Positions 6,703 to 18,776 of a stretch of 64,000 bases of DNA are shown here, in pieces. This stretch comes from Eopsaltria australis (Eukaryota; Chordata; Aves; Passeriformes; Petroicidae), in contig JAVTVJ010000011.1 in the NCBI GenBank assembly GCA_034509425.1, positions 2,046,001 to 2,110,000 on the forward strand. Direction: 5' to 3'. The translations under genes and the position numbers were made by a program. The notes below the pieces were generated by a model, which made no database searches, was not told the origin of the DNA, and saw only the letters and a list, made by a program, of their open reading frames with translations. Every line of letters begins with the position of its first letter. Position 1 is the stretch's first letter.

Positions 6703-9455
6703 ACCTGTTATGCAGGCATTATTTTGTCTTATAGCAAATATGTAGCTTACTCCAAATTATTGTGTCATTGTTCTGCCAAAGCCATCATCCATAAGGGACC
6801 TTTCTAGTGAACCTATATCAAAATATAGACAAGATTACCATAATTTTAGAACCGGCATCTTGAAAGCCTCAGGGACCTTTTGTATTAAGCTTTGTTTCAC
6901 AAAGCTACCAGCATGAAGCTATGAATGACATTAACAACTTGTAACCCTTGCAAAGTAAAAATATCACTTGATTGCTTTCAGAGTAAACTTGTTGCATTGC
7001 AGCAGATACTTCTTTAGGCTTTTTTATTTCTTACTTCACACTTGTTTTTATATTTTCTGACATTATATTTCAGCAGAAAAAGATGACAGTTCAAAACCTC
7101 TTAAGGAGTATAACTGATCTTGCCTTAGAAACAGCAGAAATTATTGTTTCAGAAACAGCTCTTTAAGCATCCTATGTTCCCCCCTCCCCTCCAAAATGTA
7201 CATATATATGCTTTTGACTTTAAACACATAATGAATCCTAATTTCTTCATTAAGACTATTTTGAGTTTATTATTATTTTAAAGTATTTTTGCTGGATTGG
7301 GACCATAGAATTATAATAGTTTCTTTTCTTCAAGGAAAACAGATACTTGTTTTTCCAACTGAAAGACACAGGGGACCAGAAAATGTTTTATTTTTTTTTA
7401 TATTTCCTCAGATGAGGTTGTCATGTGATGTTATAAATTAGGATGAAGCACTAGCATTTATTTAATTAGTAATAAAAAGGTGTAGCAACATGAGTGTTTT
7501 TTCTGTAAGACAACAAACAACACTAAAAAAATTCAAAATATAGTCAAAGTTATCTAGGAAGAACAAGTTTAAAAAAAAAGGTTAAAAATGGGACAACAGA
7601 TGTGTCAGAAGTCAGTTGCAGAAGATACTGACATTGATTTCTGTTATATAAGATGATATGACAGTTTGGGCAGCCAACCTGGAGACGCCAGGTAAGAAAT
7701 TCAAGTACAGTTTTGAGGTAAGGACTGTGCCATGTGACTCAAAGAAGCACTTAATAGGCATCAAGGTTGTTAAATACCCAGAGTTAAATTGCCAGAGTTT
7801 CTCTTCCTTCATGTTGCTGCTGTCTGAGGCGTAGCTTTTGATCCTATGAAGACATCAATGTGAGCTCACATGATCAAGATCCTCTGCCACGAGATAACAG
7901 CATATGAAAACTGGGTTGTGAATTGATACCAAGCCAAATGCTACTCAAACAATACCCAGTCCCCTGTCTCTAATTGTGTTTGCTTTATTCCAACTATCAG
8001 TCAGAAATGGTAAATGATGTTACATCTGCTCTGGCAATACAGACAAATGGATTACCACAGGAATGTGTGCAGATATAGGGACAATGTGTAATGCAATGAT
8101 TCATGTACTATATCTTTCAGCAGCTTCTTTTTGGGAACCAAAATCAAAATATACCACAGCTGTTCATAAGTGAAGCATAGAGAATAAGGAGGCAAATTTT
8201 TCAGTGTTAGACTTTATAAGAACTCACTAAATTGTGAGAAGACGGAATTAGTTATAGATCTCAGTTTATTCAGATGTGCAAGAGTGACAGCAAAGAAAGA
8301 AGAGAAAGGGAGATCATTAATTTTTTAGCCAACAACCATTACAGTCTTCTTTTAAAGAAAGACGAAACCAAATAAATATAAAGTGACTTTGTTTGCCAGA
8401 AGAAATAATCACTCTTCCTCCAGCTATAAAAATATCATTCAGTGACTGAACTGGCAAGAACCTCACAGCAATTCAAATGCTTTCTTTACAACCATGAAGA
8501 GGTTCTGAGTGTTGCAGAGGATTCAGCATCCACTAGGCTGGAAAGTGCAAGTTCAACACCAATAGCTGGCTTCTGTACTGTGCAGAACACATGTGTAATT
8601 GCTTAGTAAGTTCATTATTTCAGGGATAAAGACATTTTCAATTCAGATACAGAGGAATTAGGCTTAGTTGTCATGGTATTCCCAGTCACTGACCAAATCT
8701 GCCTTTGTTTCATTCTACCTGAAGTAAATGCAACTTTCAAAAGGTTTCAAAATCCTCTATAATAAAAAATATTATGATATTTACTAAGTATTAAAAAAAT
8801 TAAATTTGTGTTTGCTTCTACTTCATATGAAGAATGAATGCTAGATTCATTAAAAGCCTATAATGTTTTATTTTTGCATTTTATCATTCTTGGAATTAAA
8901 TATGCTTATGTTTAGTCTCCAAGAAAATTAATTGAGATAGTTTACAGCTATATATTATGGATCTGAAAATTTATATGTCTGGCTTTGATGAAAAATCTGT
9001 CTAGCTTTTCTGCCACATAGGAAAAGCAACTAGGTATTAGAATTTCAAACTTCAGTGTAGCTAATCCTTCTTTAGAAGTCGTTTGAGATTAACAAATAAA
9101 TAAGACAGATTTAAAATTGTCTGAGACTATGTCATTAACTTGCTGGACCTGAAACATGGTGAGAGCCAGCTTTTTAAAAGGTGATTATTCAATAAATATA
9201 ACCATTATCTTAGCACTGAAATTAAAATTTTTTAAAAATAATTACTTTACAACAATATTAGAAATTAAAATTCCCTGAAATGTATTTCTAAAATAAAATC
9301 CCAACTATAATTCACAGCATGGATAATTGGAGCATACATAATCCAACTCATAGCTGTTGGTAAAAGGAAGCAGGTTTTAGTCTCTGGAAAGAAAGTCTGG
9401 GGATACCAAGGCTTGGAGCAATAGCATGTCTGTTTTGGAGATAACGATTGGTACA
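6703..9455. other. AT-rich flank, no gene seen
   Basis: This is host sequence immediately 3' of the provirus. Open frames are short (for example 66 codons on the minus strand at 7612-7812) and show no recognisable motifs. Short A and T runs are scattered, for example near 7385-7400. I see no repeat I can name. Confidence 0.6.
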
Positions 9456-9964
9456 GCCTTACCTCAAGTTCTGTATGCAGTTTTGGTCACAGAAATATAA
9501 GAAAGATATTAAACTATGAGAGTGTCCAAAGGAGGGCAACAAAGATGGTGAAGCGCCTTGAGAGGAAGCTGTATGAGTAGGAGCTCAGATCATTTGGTCT
9601 GTTCAGCCTGGAGGAAAGGAGACTCAGGGGACACCTCACTGCAATCTGCAACTTCCTTGTGAGGGGAAGAAGGAGGGGCAGACACTGAACTCTTCTCTGT
9701 GGTGACCAGTGACAGGACCCACTACTTAAGTAGTGTTGGGGAGGTTTTGGTTGGATATCAGGAAATCTGGAGAGTGGCTGAGCACTGGAAGAGGCTCTCC
9801 AGAGAAGTGGTCACAGCACCAGTCTGACAGAGTGCAAGAAGCATTTGGACGATGCTTTCGGGCTCATGATGTGATTATTGGGGATGATTTTGTGCAGGGT
9901 GAGGAGTTGAACTCGATGATCCTTGTGGGTCCCTTCCAATTAAGCTTATTCTGAGGTTCTGTGA
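9456..9964 (+). mobile_element. CR1 LINE, 5'-truncated 3' end (diverged)
   Basis: The stretch carries landmark segments of the CR1 3' end in order: a 'tgtatgcagttttgg' segment, 'gtccaaaggagggcaac', 'ctgttcagcctggagga', 'gtgacaggacc', 'ggttggatatcagga', 'agcactggaagaggct' and 'gggtcccttccaat', finishing with a 'ttctgtga' tail. The same segments appear in the same order in the copy at 56580-57674. It is non-coding and well diverged, so it is an old insertion. The left boundary is approximate. Confidence 0.88.
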
Positions 9965-12900
9965 CAAAATCCTTACTGGGTTCAGTAAGGGTTGTTGTTT
10001 TACTGTAGTACTTTGTGATTCTCTGTGGCTCTTGTGGTTCATTTGACCAAGATTGCACTGTAATCACTTCCCTGTCCATGAGGTAGAAAGAGCAATATAT
10101 TTTCGTAGGGACACACTTTGTTTTCAGTTGAAAAACGTTATGCAAATGTACAGTATCAATTAATAACTCTTTAATTGCAAACAGATTCAATATGTCTATT
10201 AAATAGACTGTCACCGATTTTACACACTTTTCTCAGAAAATCTTAAATACATCATTCCCAGAAAATATATCAGCCCTGGAGAATTTTGTAAGAGTGAAGC
10301 AGATGTACCCTCTGAATCTGACAGAGCTGCATGTGTCTCAGCAGGAATATCCATAGAGGAGTTACACTGACTCTGTAGTGGAGAACATTGTCCCATAGCA
10401 TTAATAATTTTCAAGGATGCATAACATGCTATCTCTGGAGGTACATGCTTTGTGCAATACCTGACAGAAAAACAGAGAAGAGGCCATGCAAGCCATAAAA
10501 TTTGATTTTATGTGATGGAAAGTTCATTTTGTTTATTGGTCCTCTGAATATTATGACACATTAAGAGGAGAGGAAATCTTGGGTCAGGGGATTGGTGTAT
10601 TTACTGCTCTTAGAAGATGTCAAGTGTGTTGAAAGGAGGAACTGCTCCTAACCTGCAAGGTGGGGTAATCAAGTGAGAAGACACTGGAGCCTCAGACAGG
10701 ATGGAATATGGAGCACCATATTTCCAAAAGGATGGAGAACAAGACTCAAAAACCCAAGGGGATGTAACAGTTTTCTGCAAATTAATAAACCACTGAGTTG
10801 ACTTCAAGTAAGCCTGACTGAAAGGATATGCTTAAAAGAACACAGATTGGTTCATTGTCCCTTTTTATTTCCATTTCTTTTTAGTTTGTAAATTACTTTG
10901 TAGTTCTCTATTCTGAAGGAAGTAATTCTGGTTAACATTCTAATAAAAATGGTGGGTTGTTTGGTTTAAGGTGTCTACCTTGGAGACTTCAGAGATAAGG
11001 AAAAGACTGAGGCAGTTCACTTTAGGCTCTTAGTAATTCTACATCCAACAATATTCTGCATTGCTGAAGATAATTGTTCTCTCACCCTGTGAATTTCTTT
11101 ATTTGTAATATTTCAAACAAAGCTGTCTTTTGAATTTTTGAAATTTAAGCTCAAGTTGCTATTTTTCAGTGGATGTGAACATGAAAAGCCCCCCCAAATC
11201 TGTTGTTTTCAGTTCCTTAACAGTTGTATATCAGATTTAAAAAGTTGGCATGTGCTACAAAAAAAATTTTCCCGATTTATTTTTTTATCTGACTGATTTT
11301 TGTAATAATGGCTCAGTGAGATTCTTAACTTGTTCTGCTCTTTTTATCCACAGCATATTTAGATGTTATCCAGCATAAATAAAAGTGGGTAAAATATGGC
11401 CACCAGTAAGACTTTGTAGGATTTTCTTGCTTTTACTGTTACAAATTCTGATCTTCCTATTGCAGTTATACAGTTCTTAAATTCAGAACAATTTTACTGG
11501 TTTGAGCTTTCTTTTTGTTGTTGTTTTATTGTTTTTTTTTAATTTTATAAGACTGTATATGATTCATTTCTTCTATTTCATCCTCTTCCCCTAATTATTC
11601 AGCTTCATCTTGCTACCTTTCCTCTTTTTTTATGTGTTAATTTAGTAAATTTTCCATAAATGTAAATTTATAGATGTTAAGACAAGAACTTTCTGAGCAC
11701 TCAAGCTGCCTTAACTTGAAACTATAGATTAGACCCACCTCCTTTTCCAGTTTACTTGGTTATACACATTTCAATCTAAAACACTAGGCCTTGGAAGAGA
11801 TCAGCTTCAGAGGCTTCTATTCAGCAAAGTTCAGGTCTGAGCCATAAACATAAGTTTAAATTGTGGCTTAATTCCTCTTTGTATTTCACTGCTTATATGC
11901 ATAGAAGTTCTCTCATGATTTAACTGAATTAAAAGACTGAGGTGAGCTTCAACCTAGTTGTTCTCCCTATTCGTAGTTAGAATAAATGTTCAAACAAGTA
12001 GGGATTTATTATCTGCCATATACAAGAAAAATGTCCTGTGTGGTTATCCCACCTCACTGTGCTACATACAAAGGAAGAACTGACAGTAGAATATGCAGGC
12101 CCCATTTTTGTTAGAAATTAATTATTCCCAGACACATTGCCATTATAAAATTTACTTACTTGTGAAGAGAATTTTGTTACTTCTGCTATGTTTCATAACA
12201 GGATTTCAATCTCTGCTAGGCATTTTATGACTTTTTTCTTTTTCTAGCAAGCTATTTCTTATGCCTCTCTTCAAAAATTTAGCTTATTTCACATAAGAAA
12301 ACTGGCTACATCATCTTGTGCTGATCAATGGGATATTCTGTGAAAGGTCACAGACTCCTGAACAGCTTTCACCTGGCAGTATGAATTAATATTTTCCTGA
12401 TCATGTAGCACTTCATATTACTGCTGTCTGGCAAGATGGTAACAAGTGTCCAAGGTTCTACAGTAAAAAAATGATGTAAGATTTTTCCTTTGAGGTGATA
12501 GGCATTTTCTAAAGTACCATTTTAATATTTATTTTTACTATTGAGAAATATGTTAATGTTTAGGTAGGCATTTTGGCAACTATGTCATGTGCAGAAGCAA
12601 GTATTTATTGCAGTTGCTATGTATCCAATAATTGGAAATTATGACAGCACCAATTTTTTGGTGTTTTTACCACTTGTAAGTCTATTTATTCTTTTTATGT
12701 TTCTTTGAACGAGTAACAAATCCCCTGCCACTTTAACACTTTTCCTACAGTGAGGTAAACATGGAGGAAGCATGACATAGAATAAAATGAGAAAATGTAT
12801 TTGAGCTTTTTTGGTGAGAAATTGAGCAAAGCTTGAGTTGTGGAAGGTATCTACATACCCAGTGAGTATTCACCTCAGCATGACCCAGACACTGTTATTT

Positions 12901-13776
12901 TCACTTGTGGAAGAATATGTCATATGAGTGCTTAGGAAAACTTCAAGTTTCAGTACAACCTAGTCAAGCACAATACAAAATATTTTGGAGAATTTAAGTC
13001 CCACTATATTAATTCCACAAGCTTCCTAGAACAGCAGAGGATACAATTCTTACTATGTTTTTAAATATATTATTACTCAGCTTCCCTTTATGTCAATGAG
13101 ATGGTGATGGCACTTAGGCATAATTTCTATGCAAATTATGGAAAAGAAAATTTTGGAAGTCTTAAAACAGTGGAGAAATATCTGGAGGGATGTGAAGGTG
13201 CAGTTGGAACTGGTATCAAAAACACTGTAAAATGAGGATCCTGCAAGATTTCTTTTTTTTTGGATTTTGAACACACCTGAGTAAATAATGAAAATATGCC
13301 TTATATGAGTAGATACATATGTGATGTCTGTCATTTTTCAAGTCCTGGCAAAACATGTCACATAATAATTATGTACTAGCAGACTCTTGTGATATGTTTG
13401 GTAGACATATAAATACTGAAATTGGACATTATTAAACTTACAATCATTGCAACCAGATATCCCAAGGAACCATTATAAAATACAAAAAGATTCATGTTTC
13501 AAAATAGTTTTGAGGATCAAATAATGGAACAATTATTTTTACTCCAGTCTAGCTGAGAGGGACAGGTCTAAGATAGGCAGCAACATAATCATTTTCTGGG
13601 TAGCGAGAAGGAAACTTGAGGATCAATGTGCCCTAAGGACTCCACAGCCATAACTCTTTTTTTCAGGAGAAGAACAAGGAGAATTCTGGGGTAGAGAGAG
13701 TTTCTTCCTCAAAATGGACAGATTTTTTCACTGCTTGATCTTATTAGAATCCAGTATATGGCCTTTGGCGGGGTTC
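9965..13776. other. AT-rich non-coding DNA
   Basis: No open frame here shows recognisable protein motifs; the longest are under 120 codons, one of which (9864-10214, minus) is partly antisense to the CR1 copy. CTTTGTGATTCTCTGTGG near 10010 vaguely echoes a CR1 tail but is too short to call. A C7 run lies near 11190. Nothing else stands out. Confidence 0.55.
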
Positions 13777-14188
13777 TGTGACGGGAGCATGCTATTATGT
13801 GATGGAGAAGAGTATGGGACGTAAGGTCACTGCTAGTTTTGGCTGTGCCTTTTGGTGTATTTTATGCTGTTTTTGCAAATACAGAACTTGTAGCTGTTGC
13901 TGTAAGGACAAGGGGGATAAGGGTATGTAGCCTCTCCTTACAGGAGCTACTGTACCAAACCTACTTGCCAGTCTTTTCTGAGGGTGGCAGAGTCAACTGG
14001 TTTCTCCAGGGCTCTGCCTCACCTCTATGACTCCTCCTTCTCCTCACTACTAGCTTCACCTCAACCATCAATAATTTCTTAAATATCTCCTTTAAATAAA
14101 CCCAAATAAACTCTGAGAAGATTCAGCCTGATCCCAGCACACTCACTGGTCCTGTGAGCCACACCCTGTGTAGCAGCTCTGTGTCACA
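13777..14188 (+). mobile_element. Probable solo LTR (412 bases)
   Basis: The segment opens TGTGAC and closes GTCACA, a perfect 6-base inverted terminal repeat of TG...CA type. The flanking pentamers are GGTTC (13772-13776) and GGGTC (14189-14193), one mismatch from a 5-base target duplication. Two AATAAA hexamers at 14095-14100 and 14105-14110 sit about 80-95 bases before the end, where an LTR poly(A) signal is expected. It is more GC-rich than its surroundings. I cannot name the family and no internal retroviral sequence is attached, so a solo LTR from recombination is inferred. Chance similarity of the ends remains possible. Confidence 0.45.
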
Positions 14189-16555
14189 GGGTCAGGGCAG
14201 TGAGGGAATGAGAAGCCATGCTGTCACTTGTCCCTGTGAAAGCAGCTGTAGGCCCAGCCTTCTGCTAAGGGGTCATGACACCTGTCTTCACTGCCAAGAA
14301 TCTGGGATTTGTTAGTAAAATGACTACTATCATTCACACTAGTGCTGCGTACAGTGACAGAAGTTAACTTATTCTGTTTTGGTCCTTAAAATGAATCATC
14401 CTTCTGCCCTTTTTTAATATACTCTGAGAAAAACAAACAATTTTTAAAACCGATTTTGTTTTCAACTTGTGTATATAAATAAAATGGTAAGCAGAGAGGC
14501 AAGCCACATTAGCTGGAGTGAAGGGAAAGGTAGTTCAGAAGTTGTAAAAGGAGAGCTCTCTCTTCACCTGCAGTGCAAAGCCTAGTCTGCCATTTAGGAT
14601 GGGTGGAGCTTCACACATTGGCTACATGTAGAAATTGTCATGTATGGTATAATTTCTAAATGTGCCTTCATTAAAATTTTCCTGGATAGGGATTAAGGGA
14701 GTGTAATTTGTCAGTAAACCAGAAACCAGTGCAGGGGTTGTGGTTCAAGCTGATAAGACCTTGGAGGAAATTCCCTCCTACTGTTATGAAAACTGGAAAG
14801 CGGAAATCCAAAGTATGACTGCTTTAGCTGATAAGAGAAAAAATAAAATTATCTTGAACTAAAGAGGCTTTTTTTCATTTTCTTTATTAGATTTATCAAA
14901 AGAAAATATTGATACAATTTATCATTAAGCTGAAAGTTAAATATATGCAAAACTTTTTTTTTTGTTCACGCCATCTATATTAATTGACTTCTTAGATTAT
15001 GAAGTATGACGTGACTAAATTGGTAAGCAGCGTAAGTTGAGGTAGCATAAGTAAGTTTAAAATTTGCTTGTCATTCCTTTTAGGCATCTGCTTAAAATTA
15101 CTGCAAAATTCTCAACTGATGTTAATATGACCCTTCATCTGAAATAGAATTATTAAGCACTTTGGTTTTATCAGCTGTGTTGTAGTTTGCAGTGTTTAAA
15201 ACACGTGGTGAAAGAGTTTAATCAAAATGAGTAACAGCATTCCATTCAATTTCTGTAGTCTAATTATCCAATTTTCACTTATTTCATACCTGTGTAATGC
15301 CTGCTGAAGGACTGAGGTAAAGGTTATCTTTGACTGTAAGACTTATGTTATGGTGCGTTTATGCTTGCTCAAATTATGAGAAGGGCAGAAGTGAAGGCTC
15401 TACTTTGCTCTTATGAAAACTCCTAAGTGCTTTCTTATTTGATTGTGTGATAGTATTATAAACATTTTCTTTCAAAACATACAGATTCTGGTTCATGATT
15501 TAAAATCGTCGGTTGGCACACTGCTGTATCATGAAATGCCTTTTCATTCGTGTGTTCATCACAGGTCAGGAGGCTGGAACAGCAGCAGTCATTTGTACTT
15601 GTTCACTCATCTAAGTGAATTGCCTTGGGCAATGGGTTTGCTCATCCTGGGAGATGAAATTTCTTCCTTTTCTCTGAAACGAGAGGAGACAGAGAGTGAA
15701 GTGCTCAGGGTAAGACGAGATCTTCCCATAGATGACAAAGGATCACTGGCAGTAAGAGTAGATGTGCAGGGAGGGGAAGGGGAAGACCAAGACATTGAGG
15801 AGAAGGACAATATACTCTAATAGCAGAATTAATCAAAGCAGAAAGGACAAACCGTGCACATCGTCCCTGCGTGAAGACAGGAAGATCTGGTGAGTTCTAC
15901 AAAAAGGCTGGAACACAAAGCAGATTCAAATGTATTTTATTTTCATATTTAATTGTACTTTATCTGCTTTCTATTTAATGCAAATTGATAGAATGGATTC
16001 CCCTCTGCTTCTCAGACATGCAGCTTCAAAAGAATTGAATTGTGAATAAAAAGATTCACCTTCAATGGTATTTTAGAAAGACTATATTTAAGCTTCAGGT
16101 GGACACAGGTGGAGGATTTGACTGAAGAATCAGTACTGAAAGAAAGTATGTGCCTGGAGCATGGGTATGAGCTTTCAAGACTAAACGTAGGCGAAGAGTT
16201 TTAATCTCAAGTATGTGCCTCTGGCTGTGTCTCAGATATGAGGACAGAATGCTGCTGGACTTCTGTTCAGAGCTGTGGTATTCACACAGCCAGAGCCTCT
16301 GACAAAGGCTTATTCCAAGTCCAAGGTCAGATGGGGCTCTGCAGTGCTACCCTTTGGTATCTGTAATCAGTAAGTTGTCTTGGCACTCCCCAGCCATTAG
16401 GAACCCACATGGATAATGAGGCCAGATGTCTTGATTCAGCATGCTCATTTAGAAATGAAACACATTTTAGCATTTTGGCTAAAACATACCTGGTTTTAGG
16501 GGCTATCCTTTAGTATAAAGTTAAAAACTGTTCCTAAAGACAGGACAGAACAGAC
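14189..16555. other. Non-coding DNA with one weak exon-like segment
   Basis: The block is mostly AT-rich and featureless. At 15565-15709 a 145-base segment is flanked by a pyrimidine-rich acceptor-like CACAG and a donor-like GGTAAGAC, and is open in one frame; see the finding. The surrounding open frame (15443-15820) has no recognisable domain and ends in a Glu/Asp-rich stretch. No named repeat is seen. Confidence 0.4.
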
Positions 16556-16737
16556 AGGGAAGGGAAGGTTCCTGGAAGGTTCCAGGAAGGTTCGGGAAGG
16601 GAAGGGAAGGGAAGGTTCGGGAAGGTTCGGAAAGGTTCGGAAAGGAAAGGTTCGGAAAGGAAAGGTTCGGAAAGGTTCGGAAAGGAAAGGAAAGGAAAGG
16701 AAAGGAAAGGAAAGGAAAGGAAAGGAAAGGAAAGGAT
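16556..16737 (+). repeat. Compound pentanucleotide microsatellite, GGTTC/GGAAG/AAAGG
   Basis: The array begins with GGGAA and GGTTC units, passes through alternating GGTTCGGAAA decamers (about 16615-16680), and ends in eleven uninterrupted AAAGG units at 16681-16735. One strand is almost pure purine at the right end. The gradient from mixed to pure units suggests expansion at the right-hand side. Confidence 0.95.
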
Positions 16738-18083
16738 TTTACAACATTATGGTTTAAGAAGCAAGAAATTATTTTTTAGTGTAGTGTTTTTGTAAGTCAT
16801 ATTCTGTGTTGATATGTGCTGTCCCTTATATGTCTAATGCAGGTTGGAACATTAATTTTCTTCCTTGTTAACAAAATCTGCATGGTCTTTCATTGAAAAT
16901 AATGCAGGACATGCTGCTTTCTACTGGGAATGCTGCCTTCTATAAGTATTTAAACTTCAAATATATAGATATAAGTTAAACAAGTAGATAAATATATCAA
17001 ATATATAGATTAATATATTTTGGGGAAAAAAAAATTAAATGTCTTTCCAAAAACTGTTGCCAGTGTAATAAGTGGAGTCTGAAAGGCAAAATATCATTAG
17101 CATTTGATTAAGGATTATCTGGTGCATGTGTGGGTCATTGCCAAGAGAGGCGTCCCACTCTCATTTTAAATTTCTTGCCTTTGCTCTAGTTCTGGGAACT
17201 GTGATTGGTCTGTAGCTTAGCTTAATGAGCTGAGCACATGGAAAACCAGTCCATGAAAAAAAGCCAAAGAAACAAAAATAAACAAACAAACAAGCAAAAA
17301 GAGAGATGTTTCCATTGAACTGACTTGACAAAGTGGCTAAACTGTAGAGCAACACTCTGCCACCACTGAGAACTGGCACAAAGTCCCTCCAGTACAGGAC
17401 TGAGCCAGATCCCTTCTCAATGAAAGAGAGATACTGACAGTTAGGACAATTTCAGAAAGTTACCTGACATTTTAGGAACCATTTTTTTCATCTATAGAAC
17501 TTATTCTTTCTCTGATTACTGTCCACACTTCTTTCAATACTATTGGACCATGAAATGGAGGTTTGCATTACAGTAGCACTTTGTAAACACAAAATTTGCT
17601 ACTATTCATAGAAACATGTACTTTATACTGTGATACTTGCCCTTGTTTTTAGTTGCAGTACTACTCATATTTGTCTTTTGAAAAGTTAAAACCTAAGTAA
17701 AAATCAGATTTTGAAGGAATTGCGGGGTTTGTATTTATGTTGGGTTTTTGGATTTTAGGCTCTGAGGATGCAAGTGGCAATGTTAACACTTCAGACAGGA
17801 TCTGTCAGGGCAATGTAGGAAACTAGAATGACAGTAAGACTTAAAATGTGAACACAGACACACTATCCTCTAATTTGGGGCAAATGTAAAAATGCATAGC
17901 ATTTGTTTTCATTTTGTTCTGTCTGCTTATTTAATTCTCTCCTTACATGTTTGTAATGTTTGACATCCAGGTCAGTTGGACAAGGATATTTTGGCAGGGT
18001 AAACACACTGTGCAAGCACTGTATGGTATGCAAAGGAACCCATTTTATTCAGGGCAAGCCTAGATTGTTTAACAGGAAAAGCA
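16738..18083. other. AT-rich non-coding DNA
   Basis: No coding or named repeat signal. A small run of AAAC-type units lies at about 17268-17295 and AT-rich dinucleotide stretches near 16960-17025. Confidence 0.55.
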
Positions 18084-18776
18084 ATGTGTACTGAGGTTGG
18101 TGAGATAGATTTCATTCTATTCCATAGCTTGTCGAAACTGTGTAATAAATGGGGTACTCAAAACTGGACAAAGGGGAGAAATGGGTCTTTGCCCCTAATA
18201 TCTGTATCACTGATAGTAGGCACTGCCACTCTTGACCTCCTTGGCTCAGCATCCAGCTGCTGTTTTCAGTATTTGAATATGACTGTGAAAAATGACCTGA
18301 CATTGTTCTCCAAAGAATTTGCATTGTTCCTTGCAGGCTTATTAAACACTATAACTGTTCATGTAGGGACCTGTTTGTTAAGCAGTTATATTTGTGCTAC
18401 TATTATATTCTCTGGTTTCCCTGCAGAAACACAAATAGAAATAAGTGTAATCAAGTTTCTATATAAGTTAGTTTCTATACAAACATATATAGGCCTGATT
18501 CCAGTCCCGTGTACTCTGGTGATATTAAATTCTGCTCATTTGAAGTGCTATCATTTTCAAGAGGCAGTTGAAGAATTTTTATACAGATTAAATAGTATCA
18601 GAAAGGATAGAAATGTGGGATGTGTGGAGAAAGAAATCATTTCCATTCAGCAAGCCTCCCACTTGCCACTGAAAAGCTCTATATATTGGGCTCAGGGCAT
18701 GCAGAAGGAAAGTGTACAGAAGATAGCTTTTCTATTTGCTTCAGAAGAAATGCATGACTCTGTTAATGCCAATTGA
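18084..18776 (+). other. Unrecognised 230-codon open frame
   Basis: An ATG-initiated frame of 230 codons ends at TGA 18774-18776. It is the longest open frame outside the provirus. Two stretches are hydrophobic: about residues 79-112 (FALFLAGLLNTITVHVG onward) and about 124-149 (KFLYKLVSIQTYIGLIPV onward). The C-terminal third is polar with several Lys and Glu. I recognise no domain. There is no strong Kozak context and no poly(A) signal of note. It may be a chance frame, a fragment of a degraded repeat, or a lineage-specific exon; the first two are more likely in a desert like this. Confidence 0.2.

Noticed and set aside
16556..16737. CRISPR-like repeat array.
   Set aside because: Units are contiguous pentamers without unique spacers, in a vertebrate sequence; it is a microsatellite.
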